A stretch of 64,000 nt of DNA from Rhipicephalus microplus. Its lineage: Eukaryota > Arthropoda > Arachnida > Ixodida > Ixodidae. Location of the stretch: NCBI RefSeq assembly GCF_043290135.1, contig NC_134707.1:140803319-140867318 (forward strand). The letters are read 5' to 3'. Position 1 is the stretch's first letter; every line of letters begins with the position of its first letter. Shown one piece after another: positions 34,868 to 46,180 of this stretch. The notes under the pieces were generated by a model. The model was not told where the DNA came from. It did not search any database and was given only the letters and a program-made list of their open reading frames with translations. The position numbers and the translations under genes are program-made.

Positions 34868-37800
34868 TTTCTGGCTGTGGAGTTTCTAGTTGCGGAGTTT
34901 CTAGTTTTGGAGTTTCTAGTTGTGAGGTTCGTAGTTGTGGAGTTTCTAGTTGTCGAGTTTCTAGTTGTGGAGTCTTTAGTTGTGGAGTTTCTAGTTGTGG
35001 AGTTTCTAGTTGCGAAGTCTCAAGTTGTGGAGTTTCTAGTTGTGGAGTTTCTAGTTGTGGAGCTTCTAGTTGTGGGGTTCGTAGTTGTGGGGTTCGTAGT
35101 TGTGGAGTTTCTAGTTGCAGAGTTTCTCGTTGTGAAGTCTGAAGTTGTGGAGTTTCTAGTTGTGGAGTTTCTAGTTGTGGAGCTTCTAGTTGTGGGGTTC
35201 GTAGTTGTGGGGTTCGTAGTTGCGGAGTTTCTAGTTGCAGAGTTTCTCGTTGTGAAGTTTCTAGTTGTGGAGTTTCTAGTAGTTGAGTTTCAAGTTGCCG
35301 AGTTTCTAGTTGCGAAGTCTCAAGTACTGGAGTTTTTAGCTGTGGAGTTTCTAGTTGCGGAGCTTCTAGTTGCGGAGTTGCTAGTTGCGGAGTTTCTAGT
35401 TGTGGAATTTGTAGTTGTGGAGTATATAGTTGTGGTGTTTCAGGTTGTGGAGTTTTAGTGGCGGAGTTTCTAGTTGCAGAGTTTCTAGTTGCGGAGTTTT
35501 CTAGTTGTGGAGTTTCTAGTTGCGGAGTTTCTAGTTGTGGAGCTTCAAGTTGTGGAGTTTCTAGTTGTGGAGTTTCTAGTTGTGGAGTTTGTAGTTGTGG
35601 AGTGTCTAGTTGTGGGCTTTCAAGTTGTGGAGTTTATAGTTGTGGAGTTTCTAGTTGCGGAGTTTTCCAGCTGCGGAGTCTGTAGTTGTGGAGTTTCTAG
35701 TTGTGGAATTTCTAGTTACGGAGTTTCTAGTTGTGGAGCTTTTAGTTGAGGAGTCTCTAGTTGTTGAGTCTCTAGTTGTGGAATTTCTAGTTGTGGAGTG
35801 TTTAGTTGCAGAGTTTCCAGTTGTAGAGTTTCTAGTTGCGGAGTCTCTAGTTGTAGAGTTTCTAGTTACGGAGTTTCTAGCTGTGGAGATTCTAGTTGCG
35901 GAGTCTCTAGTTGTGCAGTCTCTAGTTGTGGAGTCTGTAGTTTTGGAGTTTCTAGTTGCGGAGTTTGAAGTTGTGGAGTTTCTAGGTGTGGAGTTTCTAG
36001 TTGCAGGGTTTCTAGTTGCGGAGTTTTCTAGTTGTGGAGTTTCTAGTTGCGGAGTTTCTACTTGCGGAGTTTCAAGTTGTGGAGTTTCTGGTTGTGGAGT
36101 TTCAAGTTGTGGAATTTATAGGTGTGGAGTTTCTAGTTGTGGAGTTTCTGGTTTCCGGGTTTCTAGTTACGGAGTTTCTAGTAGTGGAGTTTCTAGTTGT
36201 GGAGCTTTTAGTTGAGGAGTCTCTAGTTGTTGACTCTCTAGTTGTTGAGTCTCTAGTTGTGGAAGTTCTAGTTGTGGAGTTTCTAGTTCCGGAGTTTCTA
36301 GTTGCAGAGTTCCTAGTTGCGGAGTTTTCTAGTTGTGGAGATTCTAGTGGCGGAGTTTCTAGTTGCGGAAATTAAGTTGTGGAGTTTCTCGTTGTGGAGT
36401 TTCTAGTTGTGGAGTTTCTAGTTGCGGAGTTTCTAGTTGTGGAGTTTCTAGTAGTTGAGTTTCTAGTTGTGGAGCTTCTAGTTGTGGGGTTCGTAGTTGT
36501 GGAGTTTCTCGTTGCGGAGTTTCTCGTTGTGAGGTCTGAAGTTGTGGAATTTCTAGTTGTGAAGTTTCTAGTTGTGGAGCTTCTAGTTGTGGGGTTCGTA
36601 GTTGTGGGGTTCGTAGTGGCGGAGTTTCTAGTTGCGGAGTTTCTCGTTGTGAAGTTTCGAGTTGTGGAGTTTCTAGTTGTGGAGTTTCTAGTAGTTGAGT
36701 TTCAAGTTGCCGAGTTTCTAGTTGCGAAGTCTCAAGTACTGGAGTTTTTAGCTGTGGAGTTTCTAGTTGCGGAGCTTCTATTTGCGGAGTTTCTAGTTGC
36801 GGAGTTTCTAGTTGTGGAATTTGTAGTTGTGGAGTATATAGTTGTGGTGTTTCAGGTTGTGGAGTTTTAGTGGCGGAGTTTCTAGTTGCAGAGTTTCTAG
36901 TTGCGGAGTTTTCTGGTTGTGGAGTTTCTAGTTGCGGAGTTTCTAGTTGTGGAGCTTCAAGTTGTGGAGTTTCTAGTTGTGGAGTTTCTAGTTGTGGAGT
37001 TTGTAGTTGTGGAGTGTCTAGTTGTGGGCTTTCAAGTTGTGGAGTTTATAGTTGTGGAGTTTCTAGTTGCGGAGTTTTCGAGTTGCGGAGTCTGTAGTTG
37101 TGGAGTTTCTAGTTGTGGAATTTCTAGTTACGGAGTTTCTAGTTGTGGAGCTTTTAGTTGAGGAGTCTCTAGTTGTTGAGTCTCTAGTTGTGGAATTTCT
37201 AGTTGTGGAGTGTTTAGTTGCAGAGTTTCCAGTTGTGGAGTTTCTAGTTGCGGAGTCTCTAGTTGTAGAGTTTCTAGTTACGGAGTTTCTAGCTGTGGAG
37301 ATTCTAGTGGCGGAGTCTCTAGTTGTGCAGTCTCTAGTTGTGGAGTCTGTAGTTTTGGAGTCTCTAGTTGTGGAGTATATAGTTGTGGTGTTTCAAGTTG
37401 TGGAGTTTCTAGTTGCAGGGTTTCTACTTGCGGAGTTTTCTAGTTCTGGAGTTTTCTAGTTGTGGAGTTTCTAGTTGCGAAGTTTCTAGTTGTGGAGCTT
37501 CAAGTTGTGGAGTTTCTAGTTGTGGAGTTTCTAGTTGCGGAGTCTGTAGTTGTGGAGTTTCTAGTTGTGGAGTTTCTAGTTGTGGATTTTCTAGCTGTGG
37601 AGTTTCTAGTTGCGGAGTTTCTAGTTGTGGGGTTCGTAGTTGTGGATTTCGTAGTTGTGGAGTTTCTAGTTGTGGAGTCTCTAGTTGGGGAGTTTCTAGT
37701 TGTGGAGTTTCTAGTTGTGGAGCTTTTAGTTGAGGAATCTCTAGTTGTTGAGTTTCTAGTTGTGGAAGTTCTAGTTGTGGAGTTTCTAGTTGCGGAGTTT

Positions 37801-40071
37801 CTGGCTGTGGAGTTTCTAGTTGCGGAGTTTCTAGTTTTGGAGTTTCTAGTTGTGAGGTTCGTAGTTGTGGAGTTTCTAGTTGTCGAGTTTCTAGTTGTGG
37901 AGTCTTTAGTTGTGGAGTTTCTAGTTGTGGAGTTTCTAGTTGCGAAGTCTCAAGTTGTGGAGTTTCTAGTTGTGGAGTTTCTAGTTGTGGAGCTTCTAGT
38001 TGTGGGGTTCGTAGTTGTGGGGTTCGTAGTTGTGGAGTTTCTAGTTGCAGAGTTTCTCGTTGTGAAGTCTGAAGTTGTGGAGTTTCTAGTTGTGGAGTTT
38101 CTAGTTGTGGAGCTTCTAGTTGTGGGGTTCGTAGTTGTGGGGTTCGTAGTTGCGGAGTTTCTAGTTGCGGAGTTTCTCGTTGTGAAGTTTCTAGTTGTGG
38201 AGTTTCTAGTAGTTGAGTTTCAAGTTGCCGAGTTTCTAGTTGCGAAGTCTCAAGTACTGGAGTTTTTAGCTGTGGAGTTTCTAGTTGCGGAGCTTCTAGT
38301 TGCGGAGTTTCTAGTTGCGGAGTTTCTAGTTGTTAAATTTGTAGTTGTGGAGTATATAGTTGTGGTGTTTCAGGTTGTGGAGTTTTAGTGGCGGAGTTTC
38401 TAGTTGCAGAGTTTCTAGTTGCGGAGTTTTCTAGTTGTGGAGTTTCTAGTTGCGGAGTTTCTAGTTGTGGAGCTTCAAGTTGTGGAGTTTCTAATTGTGG
38501 AGTTTCTAGTTGTGGAGTTTGTAGTTGTGGAGTGTCTAGTTGTGGGCTTTCAAGTTGTGGAGTTTATAGTTGTGGAGTTTCTAGTTGCGGAGTTTTCCAG
38601 CTGCGGAGTCTGTAGTTGTGGAGTTTCTAGTTGTGGAATTTCTAGTTACGGAGTTTCTAGTTGTGGAGCTTTTAGTTGAGGAGTCTCTAGTTGTTGAGTC
38701 TCTAGTTGTGGAATTTCTAGTTGTGGAGTGTTTAGTTGCAGAGTTTCCAGTTGTAGAGTTTCTAGTTGCGGAGTCTCTAGTTGTAGAGTTTCTAGTTACG
38801 GAGTTTCTAGCTGTGGAGATTCTAGTGGCGGAGTCTCTAGTTGTGCAGTCTCTAGTTGTGGAGTCTGTAGTTGTGGAGTTTCTAGTTGCGGAGTTTGAAG
38901 TTGTGGAGTTTCTAGCTGTGGAGTTTCTAGTTGCAGGGTTTCTAGTTGCGGAGTTTTCTAGTTGTGGAGTTTCTAGTTGCGGAGTTTCTACTTGCGGAGT
39001 TTCAAGTTGTGGAGTTTCTGGTTGTGGAGTTTCAAGTTGTGGAATTTATAGGTGTGGAGTTTCTAGTTGTGGAGTTTCTGGTTTCCGGGTTTCTAGTTAC
39101 GGAGTTTCTAGTAGTGGAGTTTCTGGTTGTGGAGCTTTTAGTTGAGGAGTCTCTAGTTGTTGAGTCTCTAGTTGTGGAAGTTCTAGTTGTGGAGTTTCTA
39201 GTTCCGGAGTTTTTAGTTGCAGAGTTTCTAGTTGCGGAGTTTTCTAGTTGTGGAGATTCTAGTGGCGGAGTTTCTAGTTGCGGAAATTAAGTTGTGGAGT
39301 TTCTCGTTGTGGAGTTTCTAGTTGTGGAGTTTCTAGTTGCGGAGTTTCTAGTTGTGGAGTTTCTAGTAGTTGAGTTTCTAGTTGTGGAGCTTCTAGTTGT
39401 GGGGTTCGTAGTTGTGGAGTTTCTAGTTGCGGAGTTTCAGGTTGTGAAGTCTGAAGTTGTGGAATTTCTAGTTGTGGAGTTTCTAGTTGTGGAGCTTCTA
39501 GTTGTGGGGTTCGTAGTTGTGGGGTTCGTAGTTGTGGAGTTTCTAGTTGCGGAGTTTCATGTTGTGAAGTCTGAAGTTGTGGAATTTCTAGTTGTGGAGT
39601 TTCTAGTTGTGGAGTTTCTAGTTGTGGAGTTTGTAGTTGTGGAGTGTCTAGTTGTGGGCTTTCAAGTTGTGGAGTTTATAGTTGTGGAGTTTCTAGTTGC
39701 GGAGTTTTCTAGTTGCGGAGTCTGTAGTTGTGGAGTTTCTAGTTGTGGAATTTCTAGTTACGGAGTTTCTAGTTGTGGAGCTTTTAGTTGAGGAGTCTCT
39801 AGTTGTTGAGTCTCTAGTTGTGGAATTTCTAGTTGTGGAGTGTTTAGTTGCAGAGTTTCCAGTTGTGGTGTTTCTAGTTGCGGAGTCTCTAGTTGTAGAG
39901 TTTATAGTTACGGAGTTTCTAGCTGTGGAGATTCTAGTGGCGGAGTCTCTAGTTGTGCAGTCTCTAGTTGTGGAGTCTGTAGTTGTGGAGTTTCTAGTTG
40001 CGGAGTTTGAAGTTGTGGAGTTTCTAGCTGTGGAGTTTCTAGTTGCAGGATTTCTAGTTGCGGAGTTTTCT
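34868..40071 (+). repeat. Family B block B3 (2,930-bp HOR, nearly two copies)
   Basis: TTTCTGGCTGTGGAG occurs at 34,868 and again at 37,798, a spacing of exactly 2,930 bp. The first ~3.25 kb repeats B1 at offset 16,437. The distal part, from about 39.3 kb, matches the distal part of B1 at about 16,830-16,842. B3 retains a longer second HOR copy than B1, which has instead lost part of it and duplicated a 0.5-kb segment at spacing 1,097. Differences from B1 over the shared 3.25 kb are few. Confidence 0.82.
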
Positions 40072-42749
40072 TGTTGTGGAGTTTCTAGTAGTTGAGTTTC
40101 TAGTTGTCGAGTTTCTAGTTGCGAAGTCTAAAGTCGTGGAGTTTCTAGCTGTGGAGTTTCTAGTTGTGGAGCTTCTAGTTAGGGAGTTTCTAGTTGCGGA
40201 GTTTCTAGTTGTGGATTTTGTTGTTGTGGGGTATATAGTTGTGGTGTTTCAAGTTGTGGAGTTTCTAGTTGCGGAGTTTCTAGTTGCAGAGTTTCTAGTT
40301 CCGGAGTTTTCTAGTTGTGGAGTTTCTAGTTGTGGAATTTGTAGTTGTGGAGTATCTAGTTGTGGACTTTCAAGTTGTACAGTTTCTAGTTGTGGAGCTT
40401 CTAGTTGCGGAGTTTTCTAGTTGCGGAGTCTGTAGTTGTGGAGTTCCTAGTTGTGGAATTTCAAGTTGTGGAGTCTCTAGTGGCGGAGTGAGTTTCTAGT
40501 TGCGGAGTTTCTGGTTGTGGAGTTGCTAGTTGCGGAGCCGGTAGTTGTGGAGTTTTTAGTTGTGGAGTTTCTAGTTGTGGAGTTTCTAGTGTTTGAATTT
40601 CTAGTTGCCGAGTTCTTTAGTTGCGAAGTCTCAAGTTGTGGAAATTCTAGGTGTGAAGTTTCAAGTTGCGGAGTTTCTAGTTGCGGAGTTTCTAGTTGCG
40701 GAGTTTCTAGTTGTGGAGTTTTTAGTTGAGGAGTCTCTAGTTGTGGAGTCTCTAGTTGTGGAGTTTCTAGTTGTGGAGTTTCTAGTTGCGGAGTTTCTAG
40801 TTGCAGAGTTTCTAGTTCCGGAGTTTTCTAGTTGTGGAGTTTCTAGTTGCGAAGTTTCTAGTTGTGGAGCTTCAAGTTGTGGAGTTTCTAGTTGTGGAGT
40901 TTCTAGTTGTGGAGTTTGTAGTTGTGGAGTATCTAGTTGTGGACTTTCAAGTTGTGAAGTTTCTAGTTGTGGAGTTTCTAGTTGCGGAGTTTTCTAGTTG
41001 CGGAGTCTGTAGTTGTGGAGTTTCTAGTTGTGGAGTTTCTAGTTGTGCATTTTCTAGCTGTGGAGTTTCTAGTTGCGGAGTTTCTAGTTGTGGGGTTCGT
41101 AGTTGTGGAGTTCGTAGTTCTGGAGTTTCTAGTTGTGGAGTCTCTAGTTGGGGAGTTTCCAGTTGTGGAGTTTCTAGCTGTGGAGTTTTTCGTCGCGGAG
41201 TTTCTAGTTGCAGAGTTTCTAGTAGCGGAGTTTTCTAGTTGTGGAGGTTCTAGTGGCGGAGTTTCTAGCTGTGGAGGTTCTAGTTGTGGAGTTTTTAGTT
41301 GCGGAGTTTCTGGTTGTGGAGTTTCTAGTTCTGGAGTCTGTAGTTGTTTAGTATCTATTTGTTGGGTTTCAAGTTGTGGAGTTTCTAGTTGTGGAGTTTC
41401 TAGTTGTTGAGTTTCTAGTAGTTGAGTTTCTAGTTGCCGAGTTTCTAGTTGCGAAATCTAAAGTCGTGGAGTTTCTAGCTGTGGAGTTTCTAGTTGCGGA
41501 GTTTCTAGTTGCGGAGTTTCTAGTTGCGGAGTTTCTAGTTGTGGATTTTGTAGTTGTGGAGTATATAGTTGTGGTGTTTCAAGGTTTGGAGTTTCTAGTT
41601 GCGGTGTTTCTAGTTGCAGAGTTTCTAGTTCCGGAGTTTTCTAGTTGTGGAGTTTCTAGTGGCGGAGTTTCTAGCTGTGGAGCTTCAAGTTGTGGAGTTT
41701 CTCGTTGTGGAGTTTCTAGTTGTGGAGTTTGTAGTTGTGGAGTATCTAGTTGTGGACTTTCAAGTTGTGGAGTTTCTAGTTGTGGAGTTTCTATTTGTTA
41801 ATTTTCTAGCTGTGGAGTTTCTATTTGCGGAGTTTCTAGTTGCAGAGTTTCTAGTTGTGGATTTTCTAGCTGTGGAATTTCTGCTTGCAGAGTTTTTAGT
41901 TGCGGTGTTTCTAGTTGTGAAGTTTCTAGTTGTTGAGTTTCTAGTTGCCGAGTTCTTTAGTTGCGAAGTCTCAAGTTGTAGAGTTTCTAGCTGTGGAGTT
42001 TCTAGTTGCGGAGTTTCTAGTTGCGGAGTTTCTAGTTGTGGATTTTTTAGTTGTGCAGTCTCTAGTTGTGGAGTTTCTAGTTGTGGAGTGTCTACTTGTG
42101 GAGTTTCTAGTTGTGGAGTTTCTATTTGTAGTTTTTAGTTTTCGAGTTTGTAGTTGTAGATTTTCTAGTTGCAGAGTTCCTAGTTTTGGAGTATCTAGTT
42201 GCGGAGTCTCTAATTGTGCAGTCTCTAGTTTTGGAGTCTCTAGTTGTGGAGTTTCTGGTTGTGGAGTTTATAGTTGTGGAATTTCTAACTGTGGAGATTC
42301 TAGTTGCGGAGTTTTTAGTTGCAGAGTTTCTAGTTGTGGAGTTTCTAGTTGTGGAGTTTTAGTTGTGGAGTTTAAAGTTGTGGAATTTATAGGTGTGGAG
42401 TTTCTAGTTGTGGAGTTTCTAGTTTTCGGGTTTCTAGTTACGGAGTTTCTAGTTGTGGAGTTTCTAGTTGTGGAGTTTCTAGTTGTGGAGCTTTTAGAGA
42501 GGAGTCTCTAGTTGTTGAGTCTCTAGTTGTGGAAGTTCTAAATGTGGAGTTTCTTGTTGCGGAGTTTCTTGTTGCGGAGTTTCTTGTTGTGGAATTTCTA
42601 GATGTGGAGTTTCTGGCTGTGGAGTTTCTAGTTGCGAAGTTTCTAGTTGTGGAGTTTCTAGTTGTGAGGTTCGTAGTTGTGGAGTTTCTAATTGTCGAGT
42701 TTCTAGTTGTGGAGTCTCTAGTTGTGGAGTTTCTAGTTGTGGGGTTCAT
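40072..42749 (+). repeat. Family C block C3 (2.7 kb, internally deleted relative to C1)
   Basis: Up to about 40,760 this matches 23,230-23,920 of C1 at offset 16,842. It then jumps to sequence matching C1 from about 25,340 at offset about 15,433. About 1.4 kb of C1 is therefore absent, with the join in ordinary 15-mer units. The C-type TTTTTAGTTTTCGAG marker is near 42,133. A GCTTTTAGAGAGGAG unit near 42,493 is a private indel that breaks the VEFLV frame. Confidence 0.72.
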
Positions 42750-44506
42750 AGTTGTGGGGTTTGTAGTTGTGGAGTATCTAGTTGTGGACTTTCAAGTTGT
42801 GAAGTTTCTAATTGTGGAGTTTCTAGTTGCGGAGTTTTCTAGTTGCGGAGTCTGTAGTTGTGGAGTTTCTAGTTGTGGAGTTTCTAGTTGTGGATTTTCT
42901 AGCTGTGGAGTTTCTAGTTGCGGAGTTTCTAGTTGTGGGGTTCGTAGTTGTGGAGTTCGTAGTTGTGGAGTTTCTAGTTGTGGAGTCTCTAGTTGGGGAG
43001 TTTCTAGTTGTGGAGTTTCTAGTTGTGGAGCTTTTAGTTGAGGAATCTCTAGTTGTTGAGTTTCTAGTTGTGGAAGTTCTAGTTGTGGAGTTTCTAGTTG
43101 CGGAGTTTCTGGCTGTGGAGTTTCTAGTTGCGGAGTTTCTAGTTTTGGAGTTTCTAGTTGTGAGGTTCGTAGTTGTGGAGTTTCTAGTTGTCGAGTTTCT
43201 AGTTGTGGAGTCTTTAGTTGTGGAGTTTCTAGTTGTGGAGTTTCTAGTTGCGAAGTCTCAAGTTGTGGAGTTTCTAGTTGTGGAGTTTCTAGTTGTGGAG
43301 CTTCTAGTTGTGGGGTTCGTAGTTGTGGAGTTTCTAGTTGCGGAGTTTCTCGTTGTGAAGTCTGAAGTTGTGGAGTTTCTAGTTGTGGAGTTTCTAGTTG
43401 TGGAGCTTCTAGTTGTGGGGTTCGTAGTTGTGGGGTTCGTAGTTGCGGAGTTTCTAGTTGCGGAGTTTCTTGTTGTGAAGTTTCTAGTTGTGGAGTTTCT
43501 AGTAGTTGAGTTTCAAGTTGCCGAGTTTCTAGTTGCGAAGTCTCAAGTACTGGAGTTTTTAGCTGTGGAGTTTCTAGTTGCGGAGCTTCTAGTTGCGGAG
43601 TTTCTAGTTGCGGAGTTTCTAGTTGTGGAATTTGTAGTTGTGGAGTATATAGTTGTGGTGTTTCAGGTTGTGGAGTTTTAGTGGCGGAGCTTCTAGTTGC
43701 AGAATTTCTAGTTGCGGAGTTTTCTAGTTGCGGAGTTTTCTAGTTGCGGAGTCTGTAGTTGTGGAGTTTCTAGTTGTGGAATTTCTAGTTACGGAGTTTC
43801 TAGTTGTGGAGCTTTTAGTTGAGGAGTCTCTAGTTGTTGAGTCTCTAGTTGTGGAATTACTAGTTGTGGAGTGTTTAGTTGCAGAGTTTCCAGTTGTGGA
43901 GTTTCTAGTTGCGGAGTCTCTAGTTGTAGAGTTTCTAGTTACGGAGTTTCTAGCTTGGAGATTCTAGTGGCGGAGTCTCTAGTTGTGCAGTCTCTAGTTG
44001 TGGAGTCTGTAGTTGTGGAGTTTCTAGTTGCGGAGTTTGAAGTTGTGAAGTTTCTAGCTGTGGAGTTTCTAGTTGCAGGGTTTCTAGTTGCGGAGTTTTC
44101 TAGTTGTGGAGGTTCTAGTTGCGGAGTTTCTACTTGCGGAGTTTCAAGTTGTGGAGTTTCTGGTTGTGGAGTTTCAAGTTGTGGAATTTATAGGTGTGGA
44201 GTTTCTAGTTGTGGAGTTTCTGGTTTCCGGGTTTCTAGTTACGGAGTTTCTAGTAGTGGAGTTTCTAGTTGTGGAGCTTTTAGTTGAGGAGTCTCTAGTT
44301 GTTGAGTCTCTAGTTGTTGAGTCACTAGTTGTGGAAGTTCTAGTTGTGGAGTTTCTAGTTCCGGAGTTTCTAGTTGCGGAGTTTTCTAGTTGTGGAGATT
44401 CTAGTGGCGGAGTTTCTAGTTGCGGAAATTAAGTTGTGGAGTTTCTCGTTGTGGAGTTTCTAGTTGTGGAGTTTCTAGTTGCGGAGTTTCTAGTTGTGGA
44501 GTTTCT
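42750..44506 (+). repeat. Family B block B4 (partial HOR copy)
   Basis: This segment aligns with 34.5-36.3 kb at offset 8,238; the B start TTTCTGGCTGTGG is at 43,106. One 15-bp GGGGTTCGTAG unit is missing near 43,320 compared with B3. A 2-bp deletion occurs near 43,955 (CTAGCTTGGAG). Near 43,680-43,745 a run equivalent to several hundred bases of B3 is missing, so the GCGGAGTTTTCTAG unit occurs twice in succession. The block is a shortened B copy leading into C4. Confidence 0.7.
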
Positions 44507-46180
44507 AGTTGTGGAGTTTCTAGTAGTTGAGTTTCTAGTTGTCGAGTTTCTAGTTGCGAAGTCTAAAGTCGTGGCGTTTCTAGCTGTGGAGTTTCTAGTT
44601 GTGGAGCTTCTAGTTAGGGAGTTTCTAGTTGCGGAGTTTCTAGTTGTGGATTTTGTTGTTGTGGGGTAAATAGTTGTGGTGTTTCAAGTTGTGGAGTTTC
44701 TAGTTGCGGAGTTTCTAGTTGCAGAGTTTCTAGTTCCGGAGTTTTCTAGTTGTGGAGTTTCTAGTTGTGGAATTTGTAGTTGTGGAGTATCTAGTTGTGG
44801 ACTTTCAAGTTGTACAGTTTCTAGTTGTGGAGCTTCTAGTTGCGGAGTTTTCTAGTTGCGGAGTCTGTAGTTGTGGAGTTTCTAGTTGTGGAATTTCAAG
44901 TTGTGGAGTCTCTAGTGGCGGAGTGAGTTTCTAGTTGCGGAGTTTCTGGTTGTGGAGTTTCTAGTTGCGGAGCCGGTAGTTGTGGATTTTTTAGTTGTGG
45001 AGTTTCTAGTTGTGGAGTTTCTAGTGTTTGAATTTCTAGTTGCCGAGTTCTTTAGTTGCGAAGTCTCAAGTTGTGGAAATTATAGGTGTGAAGTTTCAAG
45101 TTGCAGAGTTTCTAGTTGCGGAGTTTCTAGTTGTGGAGTTTTTAGTTGAGGAGTCTCTAGTTGTGGAGTCTCTAGTTGTGGAGTTTCTAGTTGTGGAGTG
45201 TCTACTTGTGGAGTTTCTAGTTGTGGAGTTTCTAGTTGCAGAGATTCTAGTTGCGGAGTTTCTTGTTGCAGAGTTTCTAGTTGTGGAGTTTCTAGTTGTG
45301 AAGTTTTAGTTGTGGAGTTTCAAGTTGTGGAATTCATAGGTGTGGTGTATCTAGTTGTGGAGTTTCTAGTTTTCGAGTTTCTAGTTACGGAGTTTCTAGT
45401 TGTGGAGTTTTTAGTTGTGGAGCTTTTAGTTGAGGAGTCTCTAGTTGTTGAGTCTCTAGTTGTGGAAGTTCTAGTTGTGGAGTTTCTAGTTGCGGAGTTT
45501 CTTGTTGCGGAGTTTCTAGATGTAGAGTTTCCAGTTGTGGAGTTTCTGGCTGTGGAGTTTATAGTTGCGGAGTTTCTAGTATCGGAGTTTCTAGTTGTGG
45601 AGTTTCTAGTTGTGGAGTTTCTAGTTGTAGAGTTTCTAGTTGCGAAGCCTCAAGTTGTGGAGTTTCTAGTTGTCGAGTTTCTAGTTGTGGAGTTTCTAGT
45701 TGTGGGGTTTGTAGTTAAAGGGGTTCGTAGTTGTGCAGTTCTAGTTGTGGAGTCTCTAGTTGAGGAGTTTCCATTTGTGTTGTTTCTAGCTGTGGAGTTT
45801 CTAGTTGCGGAGTTTCTAGATGCAGAGTTTCTAGTTGCGGAGTTTACTAGTTGTGGAGATTGTAGTGGTGGAGTTTCTAGTTGCGGGGTTCCAAGTTGTG
45901 GAGTTTCTAGTTGTGGAGCTTCTAGTTCTGGGGTTCGTAGTTGTCGGATTCGTAGTTGTGCAGTTTCTAGTTTTGGAGTCTAGTTGTGGAGTTTCCAGTT
46001 GTGGAGTTTCTAGCTGTGGAGTTTCTAGTTGCGGAGTTTCTAGTTGCAGAGTTTCTAGTTGTGGAGTTTTCTAGTTGTGGAGATTCTAGTGGCGGAGTTT
46101 CTAGTTGCGGAGTTTCAAGTTGTGGAGTTTCTCGTTGTGGAGTTTCTAGTTGTGGATTTTCTAGCTGTGGAGTTTCTAGT

